This document shows, piece by piece, positions 35,241-45,021 of a stretch of 64,000 nucleotides of DNA. Position numbers and translations under genes: made by a program. The stretch's first letter is position 1, and each line of letters opens with the position of its first letter. The stretch is from Bin87 sp965204395. GTDB taxonomy: Bacteria; Chloroflexota; Dehalococcoidia; Lucifugimonadales; UBA3495. The stretch spans positions 1,116,001 to 1,180,000 of the forward strand of contig OZ241987.1 in the NCBI GenBank assembly GCA_965204395.1. The letters run 5' to 3'. The notes beneath the pieces were generated by a model. That model was not told the origin of the DNA and ran no database searches. It saw nothing but the letters and a program-made list of their open reading frames with translations.

Positions 35241-37613
35241 TCACGTTTCTGGCCACTCCTGGGCGTCGGGCCGGGGCATCCGGTAGCCAACCCTAGGCTC
35301 GGCGAAGATGTACCTGGGGTTCTCGCCGTCCTCTCCCAGCTTGCGGCGCAGCCGCATCAGATGGGTGCGCAGCACCCGCAGGTTCCCCGGCTTGCCCGGA
35401 CTCCACACCCTCCGCAGCAGCCGGTCGTGGGGCACCACCCGCCCGGCTTCCGCCGCCAACTGCGCCAGCAGGTCGTACTCGGTGGCCGTCAGATCCACCG
35501 GTCGCCCCGATAGGGTCGCCCGGCGAGTCTCAAAGTCGATGACCAGCTCGCCCAGCGTGAAGGTCCCCGCCGACTCCGGACGCCGGGGTTCCTCAAACCG
35601 CCGCAGGGCCGCCCGCACCCGGGCCACCAGTTCCGTTGGCGAGAAGGGTTTGACGATGTAGTCGGTGGCTCCCTCCTCCAGGGCCCGGGCGATCACCTCG
35701 TCCCGCCCGTACACCGACAGGAACACCACCGGCACCCGGGAGACCGCCAGCAGGTCCCCCATCAGCTCCACCCCGTCGCACTCCGGCAGCACCAGGTCCA
35801 GCAGGACCAGGCAGGGTCTCTCCTCCGCCATCAGCAACGGCGCCTCCTGCGGGTCGCCGGTCACCACCAGCCGGAACCCGGCCGAGGAGAGGGTGTCCCG
35901 CACCGACCGGAGCGTCAGGGGGTCGTCGTCCACCACCAGCACCGTTCCCCCGGACGGCCCGCCGTCCCGCTGGGTGCGGGGCCTGCGGGCGGGCTGGGCC
36001 TCCCGGACCGCCGGCAGGGTGAAGACGAAGCGAGCCCCCAGGCCTGGCCCGTCGCTCTCCGCCCAGATGCGCCCTCCGTGGGTCTCCACGATCCCCCGGC
36101 AGATGGCCAGCCCCAGGCCGGTGTCGCCGCCGGGACCCTCCCCCTCCCTGGTGGAAAACCTCCGGAACAGGCCGGGCAGGTCCTCGGCGGGTATGCCCCG
36201 TCCCTGGTCGGCCACCGACACCTGCACGTGGTCTCCAACGCTCTCCGCGCTCACCCGGATCACCGAGTCCTCAGGGGAATGGCGGGCCGCGTTGGACAGC
36301 AGGTTGCCGATGACCTGGACGATGCGGCGCCGGTCGGCCAGGGCCAGGGGCAGGTCCGGCGCCACGTCGATCTCCAGTACGTTCCGCCCCCCGGCGGCGG
36401 TGAAAGAGTTGCGGGCCCGGTCCACCAGGGCCGCAATCTCCGCCGGCTCCGGGTCCACCGGCAGCGTGCCGGTTTCGATGCGGGCCACGTCCAGCAGGTC
36501 GCCGATGAGCTCCCGCATCCGGTCGGACTGGTCCACGATGATGCGGAAGAACTGGCGCATCTCCGCCGGGTCCAGCTCCGCCGCCGTCTCCAGCAGGGCG
36601 GTGCCCGCCCCCCGGATGGAGGTCAGGGGCATCCGCAGCTCGTGGCTCACCATGGCCAGGAACTCGGCCCGCACCCGCTCCGCCTCCTCCACGTCCGTCA
36701 GGTCCTGTATGGTGACCACCACCGACTCCACCTCTCCCCCTTCGGAGAGGATGGGCGTGGCGTTGAGCAGCACCGTGACGCTGCGCCCGCCGGGGACCGC
36801 CATGACGATCTCCTCCGCCCGCACCGTGTCGCTGGAGCCCAGCACCCGGGCCAGGGGGAACTCCCGCAGGGAGACCTCGCTCCCGTCGGCCCGGCGGACG
36901 GTCATCAACCCCAGCAGGTCCTCCGGCGCCTGCTCCGGGTCCCGCAGGCCGTCGGCGATGCGGCGGGCCTCCCGGTTGAAGGAGACGGGCGCTCCCGTCC
37001 TGGCATCAAAGACGACGACCCCCACCGGGGAGGTGTCGATCAGGGTCTCCAGACCAGCCCGGGCCCGCCGCTCCTCCCGGTGCTGCCGCGCGTTGGCGAT
37101 GACCTGGGCCGCTTGGGAGGCGAACAGCGCCAGGACTTCCTGGTCCTCCCCGGCGAACCCAAAGCCCGCTTCGTCGCTGCCCACGCAGACGTGGCCCACC
37201 CGCGCTCCCCGCAGGAGAATGGGGGCCGCCATGAAAGCGGTCAACACCACGGGCAGGCGGAACTCGGCCAGGCCGATGGACCGAGTGAACTCCTCCAGGG
37301 GACCCACCCGCAGCGGTCCGGCCAGGCCGGCCAGGTACTCGAAGAACCGGGTCCCCTCCGGCGCCCGCCACATCCGCTCCACGTCGGACGGGTCCAGGCC
37401 CCGGGCCAGGTAGTCCTCCACCCGGCCCTCCGAGTCCAGGGTGGTGATCACCGCATAGGGGGCACCGGTCAGGGACCGGGCGCCGTCCATGACGGCCCGG
37501 AGCGCCGTGTCCACGTCCAGGCTCTCATGGATGCGCAGGCTGGCCTCGTTGAGCCGGGAGAGGCGGTCTCCCGGCGATTCCTCTCTCCCCAACGACTCGC
37601 CGGCGTTCTCCAA
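35241..37613 (-). CDS. Histidine kinase - response regulator fusion
   Basis: A complete two-component system in one 790-residue soluble protein, TTG start after GGGGTGAG. Order: GAF-like sensor (~30-180), PAS (~190-320), HisKA with FLAMVSHELRMPLTSI (His near 350), HATPase with N box (NLLSNAARHSPEDS) and G boxes (DQGRGIP, GDTGLGLAICRGIVETHGG), receiver (VLVVDDDPLTL; phospho-Asp in LVLLDLVLPECDG; Lys in YIVKPF) and a C-terminal OmpR-type winged helix (HLMRLRRKLGE...AEPRVGYRMP). It should phosphorylate itself and bind DNA directly. No membrane helix, so the signal is cytoplasmic. Remnants of a second such gene flank the TIR cassette. Confidence 0.93.
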   Translation of the reverse strand: MENAGESLGREESPGDRLSRLNEASLRIHESLDVDTALRAVMDGARSLTGAPYAVITTLDSEGRVEDYLARGLDPSDVERMWRAPEGTRFFEYLAGLAGPLRVGPLEEFTRSIGLAEFRLPVVLTAFMAAPILLRGARVGHVCVGSDEAGFGFAGEDQEVLALFASQAAQVIANARQHREERRARAGLETLIDTSPVGVVVFDARTGAPVSFNREARRIADGLRDPEQAPEDLLGLMTVRRADGSEVSLREFPLARVLGSSDTVRAEEIVMAVPGGRSVTVLLNATPILSEGGEVESVVVTIQDLTDVEEAERVRAEFLAMVSHELRMPLTSIRGAGTALLETAAELDPAEMRQFFRIIVDQSDRMRELIGDLLDVARIETGTLPVDPEPAEIAALVDRARNSFTAAGGRNVLEIDVAPDLPLALADRRRIVQVIGNLLSNAARHSPEDSVIRVSAESVGDHVQVSVADQGRGIPAEDLPGLFRRFSTREGEGPGGDTGLGLAICRGIVETHGGRIWAESDGPGLGARFVFTLPAVREAQPARRPRTQRDGGPSGGTVLVVDDDPLTLRSVRDTLSSAGFRLVVTGDPQEAPLLMAEERPCLVLLDLVLPECDGVELMGDLLAVSRVPVVFLSVYGRDEVIARALEEGATDYIVKPFSPTELVARVRAALRRFEEPRRPESAGTFTLGELVIDFETRRATLSGRPVDLTATEYDLLAQLAAEAGRVVPHDRLLRRVWSPGKPGNLRVLRTHLMRLRRKLGEDGENPRYIFAEPRVGYRMPRPDAQEWPET

Positions 37614-37796
37614 TTTCTCACCCCCTGGCGGCCCTGCAGATCGGGCGAAATGGGCCGTTTGGGGTCAATTCTAGCAGGTTGGGCCGGAAAGTGACCACCA
37701 CGTTATAAAACTCATTTTTGACTTTACTTTTATGTGACGTGAGGATGTGTATCATTAGTCGCGGCGCCAGTCGGGGCTATGCCTTTACACCATCAC

Positions 37797-37932
37797 CGGC
37801 CTGGAGAACGGGGTGGCGACGGGGGTATCCCCGCACTCCTTCACCGGCGGCGATTGCACCGAGGGCGGCGCCCAATCCAGCAAGTGGGTGCGGACGAAGG
37901 GCGAGAACACCACCCCGAAGGCCGCAGCGTAG
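37797..37932 (+). repeat. Dispersed 3'-gene fragment, copy B
   Basis: Reads GLENGVATGVSPHSFTGGD, CTEGGAQSSKWVRTKGENTT, PKAAA-stop and is clearly homologous to copy C at 44590-44756. There is no start codon context; it lies in the gap between the kinase-regulator and the P450 fusion genes and is not part of either. Origin gene unknown. Confidence 0.7.
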
Positions 37933-38032
37933 CCGATGCAATGCCCGGCGGTGGACGTCCGCGCACCAACGCAGCGGCCGATTAGCGGAGACTGCCACCG
38001 CCGGGTCGAAACAATCTCGAGAATTACCGGAA

Positions 38033-40033
38033 ATGCTCCGACTGGCCGAAGAACTGCTGCTGTTGCTGCTGGACGATGAAACCGGCGAGTTTTCGACGTC
38101 GCCCCGAACCTTGGGCTACGCCCTGGCCGGGGCGGCGCTGATGGACCTGGCCCTGGAAGGCCGCATTGACACGGACGTCGACGCGCTCATCCTGGCCGAC
38201 CCGACGCCGGTGGGCGACGACCTGCTGGACCCCGTCCTGGCCGACATCGCCGCGGAGTTGAATTCCCGTTCTGCCCCCGCGACCTTCTGGGTAAGGCGCA
38301 TCGCTGAATCCGCTTACGAGTTGCGGGACAAGGCCCTGGCGCGGCTGGCGGCCCAGGGCATCCTAGACACCGACGAGGGGCTGGCGATGTTCTCCCTCTC
38401 CCGTCGGGTGGCGCGCACCCGGCGGTATCCGCTGGCGGACGCGGAGTCCGGGCGGGCAATCCACGACCGGGTCATGGGCGTACTATTCAATGAAGAGATA
38501 CCATCGCCGGCCGACGCCATGATCGTCGGGTTGACCCACTCCTGTGGAGCTTTCCAGCGGATGCTTGCCCCGTCGGAATATGAAGAGATCAAGGAACGGA
38601 TCGAAGTGGTCGCCCGGCTGGACCTGATCGGACGGTCGGTAACCGACGCCATCCGCAACCTGAGCCTGTCCGAGTCCCAGGCGATGCGACGAGTTATCCG
38701 GGAACGGGGCGGCGGGTGGCCCCGGGCATCCGGCCGCCTGCCCGTCATCGGCCACGCCCACAAGCTGGCGGGAGACCTGCGCGCCTTCTTCACCGACCAG
38801 TATCTGAAACACGGCCCGGTATATGAGGTGAGGGTCTTTGGGCGGAACATCGTCGTGATGGCCGGTCAGGAAGCCAACCAGTTCATGATGCGGGAAGGCA
38901 AGTCCCACCTGCGCACCCGGGAAACCTGGGCGGGGTTCAGCAGCGAACTGGGAGCGGCGAACATCGTAACGGGGCTGGACGGCGCCGAGCATCGACGCCT
39001 GCGGGGAGCGATGCGCGACGGCTACTCGCGTCAGTTCATCCTGGAACACGTGCCGGAAACCGTCGCCGTGGTGGAGCGGGAACTGGCCCAGCTGCCGCCC
39101 GGTCGCCCGGTCCCCGCCTTCTATGCCATGCAGCGGATTATGACCGAACAGGTCAGCCTGCTGGCCTCCCGAACATCGTCGCTGGATTACGTTGACGACG
39201 TGATTGACTTCATCAACGCGATGGAGATGGTGCATCTGTCCCGGCGGCTGCCGAAGTTCATGATGCGGATGCCGCGGGTGAAGCGGGCGCGGCGACGTCT
39301 GGAGCTGCGTTTTGAGCAGGTATTGGCGGTCCACGAGTCGGAACTGCGCGCCGGCGCCGACCGCAACCTGGTTGACGACCTGCTGGAACTGCACCGTTCC
39401 GCTCCCGACTTCCTGCCGGATACGGACCTGTTCATCAACGTGATGGGCCCGTTCATCGTGGGACTGGACACGGTGTCGGCAACCACCGCCTTTGCGCTCT
39501 ACGCCCTGCTGAAGCATCCCGACCTGCTGGAGCGGACGCAAGCCGAAGCGGACGGGCTTTTTGCCGCCGGTGAGATCACCGCGGAAAGCATCCAAGAAAT
39601 GACCACGACCCAGGGCGTCATCCTGGAAGCCCTGCGGATGTGGCCCATCGTGCCGGCGCTGTCGCGCACGGTGACCAACTCCTTCGACTTTGCCGGCTGC
39701 CGCATTCCCGCGGGGACGGATTTGCTGATCGCCATCGCCACTCCACACTACCTGCCGGAGTTCTTTCCCGACCCGGAGCGTTTTGACATCGAGCGCTACT
39801 CGCCGGAGCGGCGGGAAAACGTCCAGTCCGGCGTGTTCGCTCCCTTCGGGCTGGGGCACCACAGCTGCCTGGGGCAGGGTTTTGCCCAGGTGCAGATGGT
39901 CCTCACCATCGCCACGCTGCTGCGCCGGGCGGACATCACCCTGGACCCGCCGAGTTACCGGCTGAAGATCAGCCATGCCCCGGTGCCCAGCCCGGACCGC
40001 AACTTCAAAATCCAGGTGCGACCCCGGCAGTAG
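38033..40033 (+). CDS. GPP34 - cytochrome P450 fusion
   Basis: 666 residues from ATG 38033; the frame is open upstream but that part is a dispersed repeat. Residues ~1-210 follow the GPP34/GOLPH3 pattern (LRLAEELLLLLLDDETGEF, LAGAALMDLALEGRID), a phosphoinositide-binding family in eukaryotes and of uncertain use in bacteria. From ~230 a full P450 follows: LPVIGHAHKLAGDL, I-helix GLDTVSATTAF, ExxR as EALR, and haem loop FGLGHHSCLG with the Cys ligand. A haem monooxygenase tied to a lipid-binding-like module suggests a membrane or lipid substrate; inference. It precedes an acyltransferase by 26 bp. Confidence 0.88.
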   Translation: MLRLAEELLLLLLDDETGEFSTSPRTLGYALAGAALMDLALEGRIDTDVDALILADPTPVGDDLLDPVLADIAAELNSRSAPATFWVRRIAESAYELRDKALARLAAQGILDTDEGLAMFSLSRRVARTRRYPLADAESGRAIHDRVMGVLFNEEIPSPADAMIVGLTHSCGAFQRMLAPSEYEEIKERIEVVARLDLIGRSVTDAIRNLSLSESQAMRRVIRERGGGWPRASGRLPVIGHAHKLAGDLRAFFTDQYLKHGPVYEVRVFGRNIVVMAGQEANQFMMREGKSHLRTRETWAGFSSELGAANIVTGLDGAEHRRLRGAMRDGYSRQFILEHVPETVAVVERELAQLPPGRPVPAFYAMQRIMTEQVSLLASRTSSLDYVDDVIDFINAMEMVHLSRRLPKFMMRMPRVKRARRRLELRFEQVLAVHESELRAGADRNLVDDLLELHRSAPDFLPDTDLFINVMGPFIVGLDTVSATTAFALYALLKHPDLLERTQAEADGLFAAGEITAESIQEMTTTQGVILEALRMWPIVPALSRTVTNSFDFAGCRIPAGTDLLIAIATPHYLPEFFPDPERFDIERYSPERRENVQSGVFAPFGLGHHSCLGQGFAQVQMVLTIATLLRRADITLDPPSYRLKISHAPVPSPDRNFKIQVRPRQ

Positions 40034-40059
40034 GCGGTGCGATAAAGGAGGCCCATTGC

Positions 40060-41244
40060 ATGGCGAGCGCGAACCGGCCGTCGCAGCGGTTTTACGACCT
40101 CGACGCCCTGCGGGCCGCGGCGATGTTCCTGGGCATCGTGCTGCATACCTGCCTTTTCGTGATGCCGGAACCGGTGTGGTTATGGCCGCTCCACGACCCG
40201 ACCGCCGCCGGCGACCCGACGTACCGGCTGTTGCTGGACGCCATCCACGGCTTCCGTATGCCGGTGTTCTTCCTGCTCAGCGGATTGTTCAGCGCGCTGC
40301 TCTGGCAGCGGCGGAGCCTGCGGGAGTTGGGCATGCAGCGGCTGCGGCGCGTCGGCATACCCTTTGTCATCTCCTGCTTCACCATCCTGCCCCTCAGCGT
40401 CCTGTTTCTTGCGTTCATCGCCGGGCGTCAGGCTCCCTACGACTTTCCGCTGTGGACCCTGCTGCTGGTATGGGTTCAATTCCTGGGTCACCTGTGGTTT
40501 CTCTGGTATCTGCTTCTGATGGCCGGCTGTTTCATCATCGCGGCCCGGCTGGGCCTGCAATTCCGGCATCCGGCCTGGTGGCTGGTCATTCCGGCGACCA
40601 TGGCGCTTTCGCTGGTGATGACAGAGCCGGTCTTCGGACCGGATACCGCCGTCGGCATCGTGCCGGAGCCGGCGCTGTTCGCCCATTACGCCGGCTTCTT
40701 CATTTTCGGCGCGTTCTTTTACCGGCAGAACATCGCGGTGCGCCGTTGGTGGACGGTCGCGCTGCTGCCCGCCGCGGCCGCTTTCGTCGCCGGGATCTAC
40801 CTCCTTCACCTGTACGAGGAGCGGAACCCGGAGGTTTTTGCGGCCTATCCATATCAGACCGCCTTCCTGTTCAGGAACTGGCTGACGCTGGCCGGCGGGC
40901 TGGTTGAAGCCGTCTTCGCCTGGCTGATGTGCTTCGGCACCATGGGGCTGTTTCGCTGGGTCGCCGCTCGGGAGAGTTTCGCCGTGCGCTACCTCTCCGA
41001 TGCAACCTACTGGATGTACCTGATGCACCTGCCCCTGGTAATTGTCGGCCAGTGGCTGGTGGTCGGGTGGCCCATCCACTACCACCTGAAGTTCCTGCTG
41101 GTGTGCGCCGGCGTCACCGCCCTGGTGCTCGTGACTTACCAGATCGGCGTGCGCTACACCATCATCGGCCGGACGCTGAACGGGCCGCGCACCCGCCGCC
41201 GGCCGGCGCCACCCGGCCAGCCCCAGCCGGCCGGTTCGGGCTAG
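40060..41244 (+). CDS. Acyltransferase-3 family membrane protein
   Basis: 394 residues, ATG 40060 after AAGGAGG. Ten or more hydrophobic helices, starting with FYDLDALRAAAMFLGIVLHT, which contains the Arg and His typical of the acyltransferase-3 (OafA/OpgC-like) family, and FRMPVFFLLSGLFSALL. These enzymes O-acylate sugars, lipids or glycans at the membrane. Gap of only 26 bp after the GPP34-P450 gene, so the two probably act on the same molecule. C-terminal tail is Pro/Arg-rich. Confidence 0.88.
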   Translation: MASANRPSQRFYDLDALRAAAMFLGIVLHTCLFVMPEPVWLWPLHDPTAAGDPTYRLLLDAIHGFRMPVFFLLSGLFSALLWQRRSLRELGMQRLRRVGIPFVISCFTILPLSVLFLAFIAGRQAPYDFPLWTLLLVWVQFLGHLWFLWYLLLMAGCFIIAARLGLQFRHPAWWLVIPATMALSLVMTEPVFGPDTAVGIVPEPALFAHYAGFFIFGAFFYRQNIAVRRWWTVALLPAAAAFVAGIYLLHLYEERNPEVFAAYPYQTAFLFRNWLTLAGGLVEAVFAWLMCFGTMGLFRWVAARESFAVRYLSDATYWMYLMHLPLVIVGQWLVVGWPIHYHLKFLLVCAGVTALVLVTYQIGVRYTIIGRTLNGPRTRRRPAPPGQPQPAGSG

Positions 41245-41360
41245 ACCGGTCGCCGATCAACCCATTGGCACTGTTTATGGGTCGTCATTCGTTTGCCACG
41301 CCGCCCAATCGGCCGGTGTTTTAGCGGCAGCCACGCTGTCTCAATCGTCGAGGACCGATT

Positions 41361-44300
41361 TTGACCTTCCTGACTGAACTGGCCCTGCGCCGCAAGCCCG
41401 TGACCATCATGGCAATGGCGCTCCTGCTGGCCGCCGGCGTGTACTCGTACCAGCAGCTCCAGCAGGAACTTTTCCCCGAAATCAGCTTCTCCATCGTGTA
41501 CGTGGTCACCCCATACCAGCAGGGCGACCCGTCCACGGTCGCCAGGGAAGTAACCTCCAGGGTGGAAGACGTCATCATCGGCATGTCGGACCTGGATAGC
41601 GTCACCTCGATCTCCACCGGTGGTATGTCTCGCGTCACCGCCAGCTTTGTAACCGGCTCCGACGTTGCCGCCGCCGAAGAGGAGATTCGAAGCCGGATCG
41701 GCAGCCTGGACCTGCCGGACAACGCCGGCAATCCCTCCGTACTCAGGCTGACCTCCGACGCTTTTCCCGTGATGCAGCTCAGTGTCAGCGGCCAGCGGGA
41801 CATTCCGGCCCTGTGGCGCGTCGTTGACGAGACCATCCGGCCCCGCCTGGAAGCCGTCAACGGCGTGTACGACGTCGCCGTAGAGGGCGGCGTGCCCGAA
41901 CGCGTTTCCGTCGTGGTTGACCCGGCCCGCGTCGAGGAGCACGGCCTCACCATCCAGGACGTGGTCAACGCCGTCAGCAACAATTCCATCGACCTCAGCG
42001 CCGGCACGCTGAACCGGGACGAGCGCGCCATCGGCCTGCGCTCCTATCACGGTTACGCCGACCTGGACTCGATACGCAACCTGCCCGTGGGTTACGTCAG
42101 GCTCGCGCCCGGTTCCGCCGGCACGGCCACTCCGGTCCTGCTCTCCAACGTTGCCAGCGTCAAAATTGACACGCCGGAATCGGACACCGTGTCCCGCACC
42201 AACGGACAGCCCAGTCTGGCATTGCAGGTGTTGCGACTGCCCGAAGGCAACACCATCGAGGTTACACGGCAACTGGTCGCCGTCGTCAATGACTTCAACC
42301 TCCCGTCCGACGTTCAGCTGGATATTCTCTCCAACGACGGGCCGGAACTGGAAGCGCAGCTGACCAGCGTGGTCGGACAGGGCGGCCTGGGGTTCGCCAT
42401 CGCCGTAGTCGCCATCTTCCTGTTCCTGCTCCAGCTTCGCCCGTCCGCGATTCGAGGCATTCTCAACACCCTGCGCCCCACGCTGATCATCGCCGTTTCC
42501 ATACCCCTCAGCGTGATGACCACCGTGCTCGTCATGGCGGTGTTCGACTGGACGGTCAACTTCATGAGCCTGGCCGGCCTGGCCATCGCCATCGGCCGCG
42601 TCGTGGACGACAGCATCGTGGTGCTGGAGAACATTTACCGTCACACGCAGGCCGGCGGGGTGCGCTTCCCCGCCCAAGGGGCGGAGTTCTCCTCGCCGTC
42701 GGGCGAAGACCCCGGCTTGGCCACCGCCATTCGCGGCACTCGCGAGGTCGGACCGGCCATCCTGGCGTCCACACTGACCACGGTGGCGGTCTTCCTGCCG
42801 CTGGCGTTCATCCCCGGCATTGTGGGCGAGTTCTTCCTGCCCTTCGCCCAGACGGTATGCGTATCCCTGCTGGCGTCAACGTTCGTCGCGCTGACCGCGG
42901 TGCCGGCCCTGGCGTCGCTGCTGCTGCGCCGGGGCGACATGGCCGATGAAGCGGAGGCCCTTTCCGAAGACACCAGGCTCCAGCGCATCTACACGCCCGC
43001 GCTCCGGTGGGCGCTCAATCACCCCCTGCTCACCATCCTGGGCTGCATTGCCGCCGTCGGCGCCAGCCTGCCGCTTATCATAATCCTGCCCATTACCCTG
43101 TTCTCGTCGGGCGAGGCCGAGTCTATCCACATTGACGTCACCATGCCCGAAAACACCGGCGTGGTCGCCATGTTCCGGGAAGTCCGCGCCATTGAGCAGA
43201 CCCTGGACCGTTACGTGGACGCCGGTTACATCACGTCCTACCAGGCCACCATGGGGTCGAGCAGCCAGGATTTCGGACCAAGCACGGGGGAAACCGGCTT
43301 CGGCATTGCCGGCTTTTCCCTGGCCCTTACCGACAACCTGCCGGCAGATTTTGCCAACCAACTGCGCCAAGACCTGCCCGACCGGGAAAACGTGAACATC
43401 CAGGTCTTCGTGGCATCCGGCGGCCCGCCCCAGGCCGGCATCGAAATCACCGTCACCGGCGCCGACTTTACCCAAGTACAGGCCGCCGCCGACAGCCTGG
43501 TCGACCGCATCTCACCGCTGGATGGAGTCGTCAACCTGAAAACCAACGTCAGCGACCGCAGGGAGGAACTCACCTTCGAACTCGACGCCACCGAAGCCGG
43601 ACGCTATGGCGTCAGTTCGTTGGCCGTCGCCCAGCAAATCCGCACCTGGACCTACGGACAGGACGCCGCCGACGTCAGCCTGTCCGGCGACAACTACGAC
43701 GTCGTGGTTCGGGGCAGGAATGACCGGGTTGACGAAATCGCCGAACTCCAGAACCTCCCCATCGCCAGCCCGTTCGGCCCGGTTCCCCTGGGCTCCATCA
43801 GCGACGTCAAGACCACCGTCGGCCCTGCCGTCGTCACCCACTACGACGGCGACCGTTCCGTCACCATCACCGGCGAAATCGAAGCCCGCGACGCCCAGGC
43901 CGTCGGCGCCCGCATCAACCGGATCATCACCGACGGGAACTTCCCGCCCACCGTGACCATACGCCAGGGCGGCTTCGCCAGCGATATTCAGGAGCAGTTC
44001 AACAACGTGTACCTGGCCATGGCCGTCGGCCTGGCGCTGGTTTATCTGGTGATGGTGGCCACCCTGGGTTCCCTGCGCGACCCCTTCATCGTGGTGCTCA
44101 GCATGCCCCTGGCCGTGGTTGGCGCCCTGGTCGCCCTCGCCATCACCGGCCGCGCTCTGAGCCTGCCCTCCATGATGGGCTTCCTGTTTCTCATCGGCAT
44201 AGTCGTCACCAATGCCATCGTGCTCATAGTGTTCGTCGGGCAGCTGCGCTCCCGCGGCCTCGCCGTTGCCCAAGCCATCATCCTCGCCGGACGCACCCGG

Positions 44301-44552
44301 CTGCGCCCCATCCTGATGACCGCCTTCACCACCATCCTGGCCCTGTTCCCCCTGGCTCTCAGCGACACCAGCGGGTTGGTGGGAGCCGAATTGGCGACGG
44401 TGGTGATCGGCGGCCTCATCAGTTCCACCTTCCTCACCCTGGTGGCTGTGCCCGTCACCTATATGATGCTGCACGAATCCATTCCGAACCTGTCGGCACG
44501 GGTGTTCCGATGGATTTCCCGCCGTCCCGCGCCCACCTCAGACGCACCGTGA
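41361..44552 (+). CDS. RND-family efflux permease
   Basis: 1,063 residues, TTG start after GAGG. The usual RND layout is present: TM1, a large extracytoplasmic loop, TM2-6 with the proton-relay Asp pair in AIGRVVDDSIVVLENIYRH, TM7, a second loop and TM8-12 (MAVGLALVYLVMVATLGSL, MGFLFLIGIVVTNAIVLI). It is HAE1/AcrB-like. No membrane-fusion protein or outer-membrane channel gene adjoins it, fitting Chloroflexota-type envelopes or a remotely encoded partner. Substrate unknown. It ends before a dispersed repeat and a strong terminator. Confidence 0.93.
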   Translation: MTFLTELALRRKPVTIMAMALLLAAGVYSYQQLQQELFPEISFSIVYVVTPYQQGDPSTVAREVTSRVEDVIIGMSDLDSVTSISTGGMSRVTASFVTGSDVAAAEEEIRSRIGSLDLPDNAGNPSVLRLTSDAFPVMQLSVSGQRDIPALWRVVDETIRPRLEAVNGVYDVAVEGGVPERVSVVVDPARVEEHGLTIQDVVNAVSNNSIDLSAGTLNRDERAIGLRSYHGYADLDSIRNLPVGYVRLAPGSAGTATPVLLSNVASVKIDTPESDTVSRTNGQPSLALQVLRLPEGNTIEVTRQLVAVVNDFNLPSDVQLDILSNDGPELEAQLTSVVGQGGLGFAIAVVAIFLFLLQLRPSAIRGILNTLRPTLIIAVSIPLSVMTTVLVMAVFDWTVNFMSLAGLAIAIGRVVDDSIVVLENIYRHTQAGGVRFPAQGAEFSSPSGEDPGLATAIRGTREVGPAILASTLTTVAVFLPLAFIPGIVGEFFLPFAQTVCVSLLASTFVALTAVPALASLLLRRGDMADEAEALSEDTRLQRIYTPALRWALNHPLLTILGCIAAVGASLPLIIILPITLFSSGEAESIHIDVTMPENTGVVAMFREVRAIEQTLDRYVDAGYITSYQATMGSSSQDFGPSTGETGFGIAGFSLALTDNLPADFANQLRQDLPDRENVNIQVFVASGGPPQAGIEITVTGADFTQVQAAADSLVDRISPLDGVVNLKTNVSDRREELTFELDATEAGRYGVSSLAVAQQIRTWTYGQDAADVSLSGDNYDVVVRGRNDRVDEIAELQNLPIASPFGPVPLGSISDVKTTVGPAVVTHYDGDRSVTITGEIEARDAQAVGARINRIITDGNFPPTVTIRQGGFASDIQEQFNNVYLAMAVGLALVYLVMVATLGSLRDPFIVVLSMPLAVVGALVALAITGRALSLPSMMGFLFLIGIVVTNAIVLIVFVGQLRSRGLAVAQAIILAGRTRLRPILMTAFTTILALFPLALSDTSGLVGAELATVVIGGLISSTFLTLVAVPVTYMMLHESIPNLSARVFRWISRRPAPTSDAP

Positions 44553-44589
44553 TCTTGGCGCCGGTTCCTATTGCGTCAGGGGTGTGGGC

Positions 44590-44756
44590 CCACCCCCACC
44601 GACCCCAAGGCCGTGGGGCCCAACGACGGCATCAGCGTGCCCACCGGGGTGCTCGTGCGCTCCTTCACCGGCGGTGACTACAACGAGGGCAGCGACCGAT
44701 CCAGCAAGTGGGTGCGGACGAAGGGCGACCACACCACGCCCAAAGCCGCAGAGTAG
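44590..44756 (+). repeat. Dispersed 3'-gene fragment, copy C
   Basis: Longest copy: VGPNDGISVPTGVLVRSFTG, GDYNEGSDRSSKWVRTKGDH, TTPKAAE-stop. It lies just after the RND gene and before a terminator. ATG-less at its beginning, so a gene end rather than a whole gene. Homologous to copies A and B. Confidence 0.7.
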
Positions 44757-44801
44757 CCGCCGCCGGCGACTACGCCGGATTGCCGCCCTGAAAGAACCCT
44801 A

Positions 44802-44829
44802 CCGCCGCCAGTATTGTGGCGGCGGTTTT
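44802..44829 (+). terminator. Rho-independent terminator
   Basis: CCGCCGCCA, loop GTATTG, TGGCGGCGG, then TTTT: a perfect 9-bp stem with a T run, downstream of the RND gene and repeat copy C. Confidence 0.9.
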
Positions 44830-45021
44830 CCTGGGCGGCACTGGCCGTGTCAAATTAAGGCCGTACAGCCCCTAAAACCCGTCCGGGTGGCTTTGTTTGT
44901 GCTTTTCGGCGGGGAATCGCGTCTTGGGCCGTCCTGGGCGTCCCTGTGGCCATGTTTTGCCGCGTCCGCTGGGGCGAATCACAGTGGAGTCAGATGGCCG
45001 CTACGCTTTCGGCTATCCTGA

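Noticed and set aside
37718..38032. Extending the P450 fusion upstream to 37718
   Set aside because: The extra N-terminus lies over dispersed repeat copy B read in the wrong frame; the GPP34 fold starts at ATG 38033.
41241..42677. Minus-strand frame of ~480 codons antisense to the RND transporter
   Set aside because: Composition typical of an antisense shadow in GC-rich DNA, no start signal; the RND gene is complete on the other strand.
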